Of a stretch of DNA of 64,000 nucleotides, positions 42,969 to 55,941 are shown piece by piece. Each line of letters begins with the position of its first letter. Positions within the stretch are counted from its first letter, which is position 1. Source of the DNA: Gongronella butleri (Eukaryota > Mucoromycota > Mucoromycetes > Mucorales > Cunninghamellaceae); NCBI GenBank assembly GCA_025201375.1, contig JAIWZP010000002.1:372001-436000 (forward strand), given 5' to 3'. The translations under genes and the position numbers were made by a program. Below the pieces are notes generated by a model that had not been told where the DNA came from, searched no databases, and was given only the letters and a program-made list of their open reading frames with translations.

Positions 42969-45900
42969 ATGGACTCATCGCAGCCGCCATTCCGCCCTCC
43001 AATGCAACAGGCGCCCTTTCGACCTGGTAAAAAAATAATAAAAAAAGCGGCAAAAGGCACGCGACGAGGCTCGTCTCACGTTCTTTTTTCTTTTCTTTTC
43101 TTTTCTTTTTCTTTGCCTCTCTTTAGTAGGCGTGGGTCGCCCTGGTGTGCCTGGCCCTTCTGCCCGGCCGCCATCAGGGCAACCGGGTTTTCAAGGTCAT
43201 CCGTCGCCTGGCCATCCAACGACACGGCCGTTGGCGCCAATGCCTTTTGTACGTCCGCCTGGAGGCATGGGAAGGCCGGCTCCTTTGCAACAGCCCAGTC
43301 CTCGACCTGTTTCTGCGGTGCAACAATTCCAACAGACGCATTCGCCCATGATCCAGCCTGGCATGTCGCCCAGCGCCCTCGCGTTGTCCGTGGCCAGCTC
43401 CCCTGCGCCTTCCATCACTGACAGCATGGGCGCCATGTCTTTGCGCCCATCCCCTTCGCCCACAGGCCACGCGTCATCGCCTCGACCTGCCAATCCCTCG
43501 CCACGCCCGCCCACACAATCCCCACATCCATTGAGCCAGCAGCCGCTCAGCCAGGCACAGCCCCAGCATTACCCGCAGCAGCAGCCACCCCTGCAAGAGC
43601 AGCAACAGCAACAGCAGCAGCCAATGCAACAGCAGCAGCAGCCAATGCAACAAATGCAACAAAATACGCAAAATCAGCCACCGCAGCCGCCAGCCTCAGT
43701 CTCTGCGAATCGTCCAGGACGGACTAAACGCGTTTATGCCAATTTCAATAATACCGCGCCGCCGACCCCGCCTCCAAAGACGGAAATGTCCGTTCAGCAG
43801 CCAATTCAGCAACAACAGCCAATGCCAATGCCACAGCAGCCAATGCAGCCACAACCCGCCCAGCAACCAATGCAACCAATGCAACCAGTGCAGCAACAGC
43901 ATCCTCCTACCAATCCAGGCGCACCACCCATCCCGCCACCAAAGAACAAAATCGATCCCAATCAGATCCCTGCCCCCGTCCCCATCCAGATGAAAGATCA
44001 AGAACGTTATCTTGTCGAGCCCTTTGGCACCTGCGTCAAGGAACAGCCCGTCCCATTGGCGTCTACCCACTTTAGGACTATCGATCAAGGTAAAAAAAAA
44101 AAACAGGAACAACGCGAGAAAACACGAGAAAACGCGCTTTTCGTGGCCCATGACGCGCTCGGATGACAATGGCAATGATTCCTTGCGTGCAATGCCAAAC
44201 AAATGACGCGCTTTGCGCTAACATTGACGCGCTTTTCACCGAGTATTGACGCGTTTTTTCTTGTTTTTATAGGCAACTGCAATCCGCGCTTCATGCGTTC
44301 GACGCTCAAGCACGTACCACAATCAGTGGACTTGCTACGAGACACAAAGCTGCCATGGGGTATGACGGTGCAGCCGCTTGCCGCGCTGCATCCGCAAGAC
44401 GAGCCAATCATAGTCGCCGACGCGTCAAACGAGGGCCCTGTGCGATGCCAGCGCTGCAAAGCCTACATCAATCCTTGGTGCCGCTTCACCGACGGGGGTC
44501 GCAAATTCATCTGCAATCTGTGCGGGTATGACAGCATAGGTAACAGACGGAAAAACAACAAAAAAAGCCAAGTTTGCTCACTTTTTTTTTTACGCCTAGT
44601 GCCTGACGACTATTTCAGTGCTTTGGATATGTCTGGGCGGCGCATGGATGCAGACCAGCGACTGGAGTTGCAACGCGGCACGATTGAATTTGCAGTGCCG
44701 CAGGATTATTGGACACGGCAGCCGACGCACCTGCACCTCGTGTTTGCCATTGACGTCACCTGGAGCTCGATCCGTAGCGGCATGCTGCGCGTCTTTTGCC
44801 AGACGCTCAAGCACGTGCTCTATGAAGCGCAGCTTCTCGACCCGCACATCCGCATCGCCATCGTCACTTTTGATACCAGTCTGCATTTCTACAATCTGAA
44901 CGTATGCAATTGTGCTTTTTTTTCAATTGCGTTGTGGCTCATTTCTTTTTTATATTTAATTTATGTAGAGCAAATCGGAACAGATTGGCATGTTGGTGGT
45001 GCCGGAGCTCGAGGATGCATTTGTGCCTCTGGCAGACGGTCTCTTTGTAGATCCGCAAGAATCAAGACCCCTCATCGAAGAATTGCTCGAGCAATTGCCC
45101 ACCTACTTTGAGCATACAAAGACGCCATCAGCTGCCTTTTACCCTGCCGTCAAGGCGTGTCTGTCGTCTATGGTAAAAGCATTCGGAAATGCAAAAAAAA
45201 AGGAAAAAATATAATGCTGATTTTTTTTCTTTTTCGCTGATTTCAGACAAAGACTGGTGGCAAAATTTGCGTGCTGCAGTCAAGTCTGCCTGCTGTTGGT
45301 CCGAATGCACTCAAGAATCGCGACGACATCAAGTTGTACGGTACGGACAAGGAAAAACAGCTGTTTACGCCGCAAAATCCCGCGTACTTGGCACTTGCCA
45401 AGGAGTGTGTTGCCAATGGCGTGTGCGTGGATCTTTGGCTGTTCCCCATGCAGGCCTACTTGGACGTTAGCACGATCGGTAAAGAGAAAACAAAAAAAAA
45501 AGGCAATTGGACGCGCCATTGACCCCTTTTTTCTAGGTCTTCTTCCTGCACTGACCGGCGGCGATACCCACCTGTTCCCCGACTTTGATCCGAGGATACA
45601 CGGCGACGCGTTTGCGCACGATTTGCAGCACAGTCTTGTCCGCGAGCAAGGATTCCACTGCGCGCTGCGCCTGCGATGCTCTAATGGCGTGGCGGTCAAG
45701 GACCAATTGGGTAATTTCGACATGTCGAACGCTACAGACCTGGAATTGGGCGGCACGGACGCCGACAAGTCGTTTGCCTTTGAACTCGCGTACGACGACA
45801 AGCTGTCGGCCGACCAAGACGTCTATTTCCAGTGCGCCCTGCTCTATACCACGCGCGACGGCCACCGCCGCGTCCGCGTCCACAACCTGTGTCTCTCCGT

Positions 45901-47096
45901 CACCACCACCGTCAGCGGTGTCTTCCGCCATGCTGACCTCGACACGGCCATGAACTTGCTCGCAAAACGAGGTAAATTGTCAAAAATGCCGGCTTTTTTT
46001 TTTTTACACGGTCGTATAATGGTCGCGTGGCTGATCTTTTTTTTTTTTTTTTTATGGAATGACGCGCAGCCGTGACCAATTCGATGAAAAAGGGACTTTC
46101 TGCCGTCACAACTGAGCTCGACAACGACTGTATGATGATTTTGACGGCGTACAGAAAGCATTGCGCTGCATCCGCCTCGCCCGGCCAGCTCATTTTGCCG
46201 GAATCCTTCAAGTTACTGCCCCTCATGACCCTCGGGTTGAAAAAGACCCCTGCGTTGCGCAAAGGTAACCCGAGAAAAATGAGAAAAAAACAAGAAAAAG
46301 TCGCAAGTCGACTTATTTTTACCTTTTTTTTTCGTGGTAGACTTGGCGCTTAAATCGGATGTGCGCGCGCACCACATGCGCAGACTCAAGGCAATGCCCG
46401 TATCGGAGACGATCCAGTGGTTCTACCCGACAATGATCCAGGTGGACAAGTGGATCACCATGGATCCGCGTCAACTCGGCAATGTTGCCAATGTCTGGCC
46501 CCTCGAGCGCTTGTCGCACATGCGCCTGCGGCCAGACGGCATATACCTTATAGGTTAGAGCACAAAAAAAAAAAAAAAAAAGCAATGGCAGCGTCTGATT
46601 TCCTTTTTTTTTTTCTTTTGACATCAGATGCCGATGACGCGAGATTCTTATGGATTGGCCAAGGTGTGAGCACAGATCTCCTCCAGGGCGTCTTTGGCGT
46701 CGACCAACTGAAGGATATTCCGACCAACATGGTAAGCACATAAAAAACAAAAAAACGCACCATGGAACATGTTTTGTTGATTTTTTTTATTTTATTGCAC
46801 TCTTGTTGATGCAGTCTCAGATTTCACCGCAATCACACGCGTTTTCGGAGCGGTACCAGCAGCTTGTGGCGGCATTGGATGTGCGGCGCCCGTGGCAGCC
46901 ACAGTGTGCGGTGATCCGGCAGGGAATCGATCTGGAAAACGAATTTATCCGCGTGCTTGGCGAAGACGACACGTTTGGCGAGTCCAATTATGTCGATTAC
47001 CTGTGCATGATCCACAAGCGCATCCAAGCCGAGCTGGAGCGCGAAAAGCAAGATAGCTTTGTCACCAGTGCCAGCTATTGGGCCTATAGATATTAA
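42969..47096 (+). CDS. SEC24: COPII coat subunit Sec24
   Basis: Eleven exons (42969-43026, 43130-44089, 44273-44539, 44600-44901, 44969-45172, 45247-45478, 45537-45971, 46070-46264, 46341-46553, 46628-46731, 46815-47096) give about 1,083 residues. After a roughly 340-residue Pro/Gln-rich tail come the zinc finger CQRCKAYINPW...CNLC, the trunk (THLHLVFAIDVTWSSIRSGM), beta-sandwich, helical domain and gelsolin domain (FLWIGQGVSTDLLQ). Sec24 binds ER export signals of cargo and pairs with Sec23 in the inner COPII coat. The Gln tracts (residues about 175-200) are in pure CAG/CAA runs and may vary in length. The acceptor of exon 2 is a tandem TAGTAG (43,126 and 43,129), which could add or drop one residue. 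Intron 2 carries four TGACGCG motifs. Confidence 0.95.
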
Positions 47097-47787
47097 TTTT
47101 TTGGTTTAAAACGGGGATCTCCTTGCCAATTTTGCCATTTTTTTATATTCAACTATTGCCCCGGCAGTCCCTGGACCAAGTCGTTGTATTATAACTTTTT
47201 TCATGCGCGGATAGGGCTGGCGGACTTTTTTTTGCGTGAATTGACGTCATTTGAACGAGTGGGGGCTTCAAAAGGGGCGAGTCCAGGCCCTGCATGGGCG
47301 TGCTACGCGCGTGGCTTGATGGAATCATCTAGTATGTCAATAGCCTGAGAAGTTAGCGGTGTCACGCGGCGGAATGAACGATGTTTTAGTGTGAGTATGT
47401 CAAAAAGAGTAAAAACAAGGGCAGACTCAACTTGAGTTTAAAAAGGTCAGGTTGAACGCTCTGCGCCTTTGTGCGACGCTAGTCGCGGCTCTGGAAAAAA
47501 AAAAGGAGGTGGTTCCAACTTTTTTTTCATTCTCTTTCTTTTTGTTGCTCTCTGCTCTTTTTGCTTCCTTTTTTTTTTTTCTTTTCTTTGTCCTCGACGT
47601 CGTCTCCCTGCCATTATCACCTCCTCCTCCTTAACCTAGCGACTCTTCACAAGGTAGCACGATCCACGTTACTGTAGCTGGCCGTGTCTTATATTTTTGC
47701 GTCTTTTTGCTAGGTTCCGTCACGGGTTTGCCATCACCACCCTTACGACACGCCCTCTCTATCCCTCCTCCCTTTTAAACGACCAAG
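47097..47787. promoter_or_regulatory. Spacer between SEC24 and FAR11
   Basis: About 690 bp without a recognised gene. It includes pyrimidine-rich tracts (47,517-47,635) and a CCTCCTCC run before the FAR11 start. Nothing else stands out. Confidence 0.35.
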
Positions 47788-50700
47788 ATGCAGCAGCCAG
47801 ATCAAGACGACGTGCTGTTAAACCGGCAGCACCTGAACCAAATTCTCAAATCCATTAAACAGGTAGAAATGCCTTCAAAAACACTCAATTGTGGTCACCC
47901 ATTGATACCCTTTTCTCTCTCTCTTTTTTTTTTTTTTTTGATAGCAACCGACGCTCCAGTTTGACTATGGCAACTCAGGCACGCTGTCGGACGAGCTGGA
48001 TGACTTTTTCGGGTATGTGGAAGCCAAGAATCTGCTTCAGCGGTTGCATGCGCTGGACGAGCGACCTCCAACAGCAGGTAAAATCAAAGAAACGGAAAGA
48101 GGGAGACGCTCTAATGGGTTCATTGCCATTGACCTCCCTCGCTCGACGACGTCACTCCTTTTTTTCTTCTCTTCTACGGATATTAGACAACGCAATCGGA
48201 ATTTGGATCGAAACACGCGTCGATCGACTAGATGCGCGCCATGAGGAGCGTCTCGACGCTTTGGAGCAGCTGCTTGTGTACGCGCTTGCTGTCGATCATC
48301 CTGTCGCTCACATGGACATGCTCAAAGCACACAATCGCATCTTGTTCAACCACAATGTGTTCCATGCTGCGTTTTTGGCCCTAAGACGCGCTTGCAACCA
48401 GCTGTACAATGATTGGTAAATGCCCAAACTGCCCTCGGACAACGCGTCATTGTTCATCTGTTGTTAATTTTTTTTAAAAGTCAACAGGAACGGCTGCCCG
48501 CGTCCCACGACAATACTTTGTTAGAAATCAGCCGTCTCTTGACCCTATGTTATCTCGTTCTCGAAGTCAATCGCTTTGACGGCCGATTCCATGCGGATCA
48601 AGGTGAGGAAAAATAGGAAAAAATGACGCGACACGTACATTTTTCCTCAATTTTTTTTTACGCAGATCAACTAGATTTGTCCTATCTTGAGTATCTGCTG
48701 GGCATGCTCACACGTTTAAAAGAGGGCCACATGCAATCATTCCCTGTCAAAAAGGTACTAAAATTAGAAAGATGTGCGACGCAAGCCCTGACGCGCTCTT
48801 TTTTTCAGCTTTTACTGCTTGTTTGGAAAGTGTTTTTGTGCACACTTGGTGACGATCAGCGCGCAAAGCAATGGAAGCCCGAGGTGCGCCTCCGGTACAA
48901 CCTGCCACCAGAAGATCCAGGTAACACGGACCATCTTTTTTTTTTTGGAAAAAATAAAAGAGCATTGTCTTTCTTTAAAAAAAAAAGCAAGCAATGGCTG
49001 ATCATTTTTCATCTCTTTTTTCGTTGCGTTTTTCGCTTTAGGTGCACCAAAGTGCAGCTACCAAGATATCCATACATTCCAGCACGAGATTGTGTCGCGG
49101 TACCCGACGTTTGCGTCATTGTCGCGCGATTCGCCGCTGCCGTCGGAGCTTGACGCGGTTGTTTTCCGTGTGACGCCGTCGTTGCACGCAGCTATGGGCA
49201 TGCTGCAAGCGAGCCAGCAGACGACGTTGCCATACCAGTCGCTTTTCCCGCCAAAGCAGGTCAAGACGGGCGGCGGCGTGTCAGAGCGCGCTCCTCAGGC
49301 GCTGACCGACCCCGATCAGCCGTTTACAATGCTTTTGCCCTTCACCGAGACCGGGCTCACGTTCCCCAGCGCGCTCGTCGAGGCAAACGACGTCTACAAG
49401 CAAAATACCCGCCTCTCACTCTCCGAGTATCAGCTGCTCCAGGAACGCCAGCGCGCCATCAGCAAATACAAGTCCCTCCTCGAACACCAAGGCAACAATA
49501 TCGACCAAAACACCGTTCACGAAGATTCCCAGCAGGACAACATTTTTACCAAACTCGAATTACTCTACGTATGGGCATCAAATGTGGCCAATGGGCTTAA
49601 AAAAAGGTGCTTATTTCTTTTTTTTTCTCACCAGGAAACGATTGTCCCTGATCTGCAGGGTTTGGTGGTCGTGTTGCTAAAGACAATGCTGTCGACGGCG
49701 ACGCCGCGCGCAAAAGTCAACAAAGACGGCCCACCGACCATGGAAGAAGCCGATGTCGATCGCCATCGCGAAGTCCTTTGCAAGAGCGTGTCTGCCATCC
49801 TGCTACTTCTCCTCAAGTGGTTCAAGCTGTCTCGTATGCGCGTCGTTTGATTGTGAAAATTAGAAAAAAAAGACTCATGATCCCACTTTTTTTTCTGTTT
49901 TTTTTCTTTAAAAAAAAACCAAATTGATACAGATGTGCTGAAATTCGAGTATTTATCGCAATTGCTTGTGGATTCCGGATGCATGTTGCTGATTCTCAAG
50001 ATTTTTGGACTCCAAGAGGTGAGTGCGCTTGCTGTTGCTCAGACAAATGTCGAAGGCTACAGCATTTTGGACCAAATTGCCCATTCAGCCGTCAATGGCC
50101 ATGACTCTGCCGCCACCGCTGCACCGTCGCCACCCACATCCACCACGTCAGACGCTGCACCCTACACAAACACGCGTAACTTGTTTTGGATCGTCAATTT
50201 GCTTCGCACGCTGCAAATGCTCACAAAACGCAAGGTTCACCGCATCATGCTCCTTGTCCAGTACAAATCCGCCGTAAATAACAATTGTTCAAGAAAAACA
50301 AAAATGGGGCCAATTGGCACCAGGGGCTCATTGCATTTTTTTTTTAAAAAAAAAGGCCATTTTGAAACGTGTGCACAAGATTGCGCACCCTACGGTCGAG
50401 CTGTATGCGCTCAAGAACCTCAAAAACCAAATTCCATTCTTGGGACGCAAATGGCGCAATGGTAAACGAGCACAAAAACGCGATGATTGGCCTCATTTCT
50501 TATTTTTTTGTTGTTTTAGCAAACATGAAGCTCATTTCGGCCGTGTATTTCCGGTGCAAGACGGATTTGCGCGACGATTGGTTGCTTGTTCGCAGCGACA
50601 AGGACGGCGATCTAGAAGAAGGCAAAATGGAAGAGATCAATATGCGTCTGCTGATCCGGATCTACCATGGCCACCGGTATTTGCCGCACATGTTGCCGCC

Positions 50701-51301
50701 CGAGGACTCGATTTACTCGAATGGCGAGGTTGTCGGGGCACCGGCCACTCTTACGACGCTCAATGACCACGTGGACGAGCTGGATGCCGATTTCAAGGCG
50801 AATTACCTGGCGTGGCTGGACCAGGAAGTGTACAGCCGGATGGATGACGATGCCGAGAGCAACAGCAGCCCCGATGAACCATCGCCCAACAGCGAGGGAG
50901 GCGCGTGGATTGACACGCCGATTCCCACACCGCCGCCCGTGTCGCTGTCGTCGTCGTCGTCGCCGTGGTTCGACATGCAGGGATTGACCCAGGAGATCAA
51001 TCGATTATACCAAGAGGAGCTGCTCCGCGAGTTCCAATCCAAAGACGGTGATTCCTGGGACGCGCCCATGGTGGCAAAGACCGCGACGGGCGAGGCGCTG
51101 ATGACCGACGAAAATGAGACATGGCGTGACAATCCGCTGCAGGACATTGATTGGAACAACCTCACCTCGGACGAGCTTACCGAGCGCCTGCGCATTGTTG
51201 AGGAAAAGACCGTACGCCGATGGATGAATATTGACATCAACGACTCGAGGTACCAAAAGGTCATCAGCGATGAAATTGAAGACACTAGCGACACCTGGTA
51301 A
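47788..51301 (+). CDS. FAR11: STRIPAK complex subunit Far11/STRIP1-like
   Basis: Eleven exons (47788-47862, 47945-48077, 48187-48415, 48481-48602, 48666-48754, 48809-48920, 49042-49568, 49635-49833, 49933-50273, 50356-50461, 50520-51301) give 904 residues. GYVEAKNLLQRL and HTFQHEIVSRYP belong to the N1221 half; LKWFKLSHVLKFEYLSQLLV, RVHKIAHPTVELYALKNLKN and QIPFLGRKWRNANMKLISAV are the hallmark of the C-terminal DUF3402 half, several spanning junctions. STRIP proteins scaffold the striatin-PP2A-kinase (STRIPAK) complex, which controls cell fusion, mating and growth polarity in fungi. An acidic, Ser/Pro-rich linker (about residues 760-810) precedes a helical C-terminus. A (CT)n stretch follows the stop. 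A 24-nt GT...AG segment (50,019-50,042) is in frame and read here as coding. Confidence 0.9.
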
Positions 51302-51330
51302 AAAGGAAAAAAATGGGCAATACGCCTTGC

Positions 51331-51411
51331 TTTCTCTCTCTCTCTCGCTCTCTTTTTTTCTCTCTCTCTCTCTCTCTTTTCTCTTTCTCTCTTTCTCTCT
51401 CTTTCTCTTTC
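51331..51411 (+). repeat. (CT)n microsatellite
   Basis: An 80-bp run of CT/TTTCT units just beyond the FAR11 stop codon, probably in its 3' untranslated region and close to the following GPCR promoter. Confidence 0.85.
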
Positions 51412-51675
51412 GTCTTGGCTTTATTTTATTAAAGCACGCTAATAAACGTAATTTTTCTTATTCTCCCTCCCCCGCCAAATTTCCCAATGCACGGACCTGC
51501 GAACGCGCTTGCTGCATAAACGACTTCGTGTGACAAAGGGACAAAAAAGGCATTATGCAAGGGCTTCGGCAATTTTTTTTTATTTTTGTTCCATTCCCCC
51601 TTTTGTCTCTTTTTTCTTCTTTTTCTTCTTTGTTCACTTGATGCATCAATCACCTGGATGCATGAAGTGTGATTA

Positions 51676-53602
51676 ATGACTGATACCAGAGAATTTTTTG
51701 ATTTTTCAAATGACGAACTCGAATCGTTGCGGATTGCGGGCACGGTGACGAGCAGTTTGTCGCTTGCAAGCGAGACGTTTGCGCTGCTGGCCTTGTTTTA
51801 TCTGTATGCCTGCCACGACAATTACTTGCAGCGACTGTCAATTCGGTGCGTGACCGGCGCGCTCGTGGTAAACCTCGTAAACAACACGTTTACCATCGTC
51901 ATGTTCTATGCTGAGGAACCAGATGATTTTTGCCGCGCCGCATTCATCATTGAGCGTTTCCTGCTGATCCTCAGCGCGAGCCTACTCACGCTCATCGGAA
52001 TCAATCTCGTTCTGACCTATGTTTTTCGCGTCCAGGCGCGCGCCAAGTTTGACTGGTATTATTTTCCGGCCGCCATCTTTTACTCCATCCTCGGATGTGT
52101 CGGCCCGGCCATCCATGTGGGCCATCTTTTCGGCGTACCGGACAATGTATCCGTCCGCCGCAGCTGCTGGTATAAGACCGCTATCTATGAGCGCGGCGAT
52201 CAAGATATCTCATGGGTAAAGAAAAAATGGAAAAACAATCAAAAAGGGACCTTTACGGCCTGATGTCTAAAGCTTCATGGTGCTCAACGAATTGGTAACC
52301 CTTGACGCATTTTGAATTAGATGTGGTTCTATTCATTTGTTTTTGCTGACACGATCATCTCGGCATCGTGCTCAGCAGTGGCAATTGTGCAATTGCTGCG
52401 TGACCAAAGCCGCATCCGCGAAAGCACGCACGAAAGCGAGCTTGTCCAGAACAAATCGGCCATCATCTCATGCGTCGTGCTCCGCTGTGCCATGTACACG
52501 TTTGGTAAAACTGAGGTTTTTTTGGGGTGGCAGGGTTGACACATTTTTGACGTGTTTTTTTTTAGTGCCCTTTGTATCCAATTTCTGCGGCTTTGTGCTG
52601 CAGTGCATTGCGACCGTGCCGGGTGGTTATCCGCAGTATTCAATTGTGTTGGCAGATGTTATCGTTAGCGGGTTGCAAGGGGTTTTTGTCTCCCTCATCT
52701 TTGCAACGGACCCTGCGGTGGTTGGCCTTGTGAAACGGTGGGTGGATCGCCTGTACCACCTGTACGTGCTGGAATTTGTCATGGTCGAGGAGCAGCCGAA
52801 CGAATACATCAAGCCATTGCCGGATGCCGAGGCATCCGAGGCGGTCTCTCCGGACGATTGCAGCTTCATTACCATCCTTGTGTCCTTTTTACCAGATGCT
52901 CATGACGACATGGCACAAGCTCCCTGGTATACGTGTGCCGGTTTGCTATACCGCTGGCGCATGCACTGGGGACCCACCGTGTGCTGCTGTATTTATGGGA
53001 CTCCCATGGAGCAACCGGGCCAGGTGCTGCGCCGAGCGCACTCGGTCTATAGCAATCACAGCAACAGCCCGCGGCTTTCCACCAATGACTCCATTGGAAG
53101 GGACCATGACCTTGAGATGAACATCATCAGCGACTTTTTGGCGCCTCCTGCACGCCGCTCCATGTCCAATCCCATTGTCACGTCGCCGCGCACAAGCACA
53201 CCTATCAGTCATGGGGACGACACATCCATCATTGCATCAGCGGACGAGCAGCAGCAGTCACCTGCCGGAGAACCAGAAAATGAAGAAAGCGAAGAAAACA
53301 ATGTCGTGCCAATCTCGCCGCCAGGTTTGTTTCAGGTCCAAACGTCGCCTGCACATGGGCTAAGCCCGACAAGCAATCTCTCAGGAGCGAAATCCAATGG
53401 CAGCTCGAAGCTCGTGTACACGCCCATGCGTCGTTTAAAGTTGGCGACGCATGTCACCGACAGGTACCTCGACAAGGGTGCCTTCACCGCGCGTCTGCTA
53501 CTCTACCGTCCCTTTTGTGGCGACAGCATTGCCGAAGAGGAAATCAATGGCTATTACATCACGGAAAACGACGATGAACACGATTTTATCTTTATTCCGT
53601 AA
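51676..53602 (+). CDS. Seven-transmembrane G-protein-coupled receptor
   Basis: Three exons (51676-52215, 52321-52504, 52566-53602) give 586 residues. Seven hydrophobic segments can be traced: LASETFALLALFYLY, ALVVNLVNNTFTIVMFY, FLLILSASLLTLIGINLVLT, FPAAIFYSILGCVGPAI, FYSFVFADTIISASCSA, FVSNFCGFVLQCIA and GLQGVFVSLIF, ending in DPAVVGLVKRW at the usual helix 8 position. Cysteines before TM3 (DDFCRAAF) and in loop 2 (VRRSCWYK) could form the conserved disulfide. The layout resembles fungal cAMP-receptor-like/GPR families; the ligand is unknown. The cytoplasmic tail of about 250 residues is Ser/Glu-rich and probably a phosphorylation target. It starts 374 bp after FAR11. Confidence 0.8.
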
Positions 53603-54955
53603 ATGCAACAAATCAAAAGTTGGATTTAAAAAAGTAATCGTTTTTTATTATTGTGTCGTCATATTATTATAGATATACCAATCCGCGCATTGCACGTTGC
53701 CTTCATTGGCTCCTCTCGTTCTTCTCCAGCCATCATTTCCATAGACAGGATAATCCGTTGAAGGATATACGAATTATGGTCACCTATTGAGCGCGGCAAA
53801 TATATCCTTCTTCCCCTCTTTCCAAAGAAGAGCAAAGATGCTGGGCCTGCTTACAGTGTGATCTGCGTCTCTGTCTCCTGTATTACAATATTTAAAGCTT
53901 ACCAACCATGTAATTAAAGACAAAAGGATGATTTCGACTTTTTCGGCTGGTTACCGACGTGCGCGTCACCTCAAATGAATCTACAGTATGATCAAAGGCA
54001 GTGCTTAAAGCACTAGTGTTTTTTTATGATATAGAGATCGTGTTGTCATTTTACCGACTTGGTGTGCAATGAACCAATGACTCTGACAAGAACTCACATT
54101 TTCGATTTTGGTTTGGCACAACACATGCACGTTTCTCGTTCAATTCCGTATCCTGGAGCCTCCTGTGTCCTGTCTATGATATACTGTTTCCACAAATCTG
54201 ATTGAGCGTTCGCAAGCGTGAAAAAATCAGTCAGGATCTCAGAAGATGCCCGAGCAAATGCACTAAAGCACGAATTTCATCCGTTTTTTTTGGGGGGGTT
54301 TCACGTAAGTAAAGCGTTTGATCTGTCCATGTTTCAATCTCAGTGGACAGAAACTGTTGACGCATGCTACCATTTCAATGCCTTAAATAAGCAACGCGCT
54401 ACGCTGCACAAAAACATACACAACAGTTACAGTATATTTCAAAAACCAAAGAGCGTGTTTTTTAGACTTTGCCGGCCTGCTGTGCCTCCAGAAATTTTTT
54501 ACACCCTGCATGCATGCCCGCTATTGAAAAATGCGCCGCAGCATAAACGACGGCTCAGCCGATTTTCAAGTCGATCGTCAGATCGATAGAAAATCGACTC
54601 TGTCAAAAATCTTATTTATTTTTATTTTTTGAAATTGCATGGTGATTGGTACGATTCAAAAATGGATATTCAATTATTTTCCTAATTTATTACGCTCTGA
54701 TCACGTTGAAGCGAAATACAGTACGTACCTACTGTATGATGAATATTTTGCATTTGGACTGAATTGGGCAAATTTACAAAAAAAAAGAAGTTTTTGACGA
54801 CGGGCTACGTATTATTTGTGATACAGTATACATAAAATGGTGCGAGAAAAATAAAAGTGTAAACAAAGAGACACTGGGTATCGAAGCTAGATCATCGAGA
54901 AACAAAAGGGAATCCGTAATAAAATAATTAAAATAATAAAAAAAATTCAGGTTGC
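53603..54955. other. Gene-free interval with repeat C
   Basis: About 1.35 kb with no supportable gene. It contains repeat C copy C2 (53,960-54,420), several TACAGTAT/TACTGTAT strings (54,427, 54,718, 54,822), and toward the right edge the presumed DLT1 3' untranslated region. Confidence 0.55.
53960..54420 (+). repeat. Dispersed repeat family C, copy C2
   Basis: Same order of blocks as 32,360-32,880, about 60 bp shorter overall, with scattered substitutions and indels. TTTTCGATTTTGGTTTGGCA corresponds to TTTTCGACTTTGCTTGGCAC, and the copy ends in CTGCACAAAAACATAC. Confidence 0.7.
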
Positions 54956-55904
54956 TCAGGATGGGCGCGGTTGCATGAGTCTGCCGTAGATGACCTGGTG
55001 CATGGTGTCGTCGTAGTCAGCGTTATCGGTGTCGTCCATGAAGTTGCTGCTAGAGGGGAGGCGGGGGTCGTCTGGATTTGGGGATGCGCGGGGCTGATGT
55101 CTGTGTGTCGAGCGTGAAGACCATGTGGCGACGGACTGGGCGAGAGACGCGACGTCATCGTCGTCGGGGGAGTACGAGTAGGTGCGATCGATTGTGGATG
55201 GGTAGTGGCGTGGGCGCGAGTTTGAAGCATGGGATCGTCCGCTGTCGTAGCTGGTGGTTGAAGAGGCGTCGGGGTCGGATGATGTGGCCGCTGGTGGATG
55301 GTGGTGGTGGCTGTGCTGCTGCTGCTGTATCTGGTGGTAGCCCATTTGACGCAGGATGGCGGCCAAGTGTTTCATGACGTCCAAATACTCTTCTTGCGTG
55401 GGCGCATGCTGGCCAAATCGCGATTTCTCGTAGCCTTGCAGGTACACCTGGCCCAGCGACACGCTGATCACGTCGTGCTGCATTAGCACCTCCATGTAGT
55501 TGCGTACAGGCAAGAATGACGGCCGCGCATAACCGTCGCTGATCTGGATCGCTGCTTTTTCTAAAACATAGCATTTCGATGTGAGTTTCGATGTGAGTTG
55601 GCAATGCGCGCCCATTTGCCGTCTTGTCCACCCCCCTGTTTTCCTTTTCTTCTTTTCCCCCCTCTTTACCAATGATGGTGGGCGTGCGCGCAATCGCTTG
55701 CTTAAAGTTGACACCCTCAAAGGTGCCTGAGCCCGGCTTTGCCCAGCCAACGTCGGGGATGTCCTGCACCAATGGCTCTGCTTCCTTGCGGATGAAGCTG
55801 ACCATGTTGAATCCTTGCTGAATTCGCCCAATTACTTTCTAAACGACGTGGTAGGCAATGATGAGCGCACATGATCCCTCTTTTTTTATGGATTTCCATG
55901 CGAT

Positions 55905-55941
<37 letters not shown>

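Noticed and set aside
54928..55805. Second minus-strand open frame over the DLT1 last exon
   Set aside because: The frame chosen for DLT1 continues the conserved WAKPG region through both junctions; the other is His/Pro/Thr-rich with no homology.
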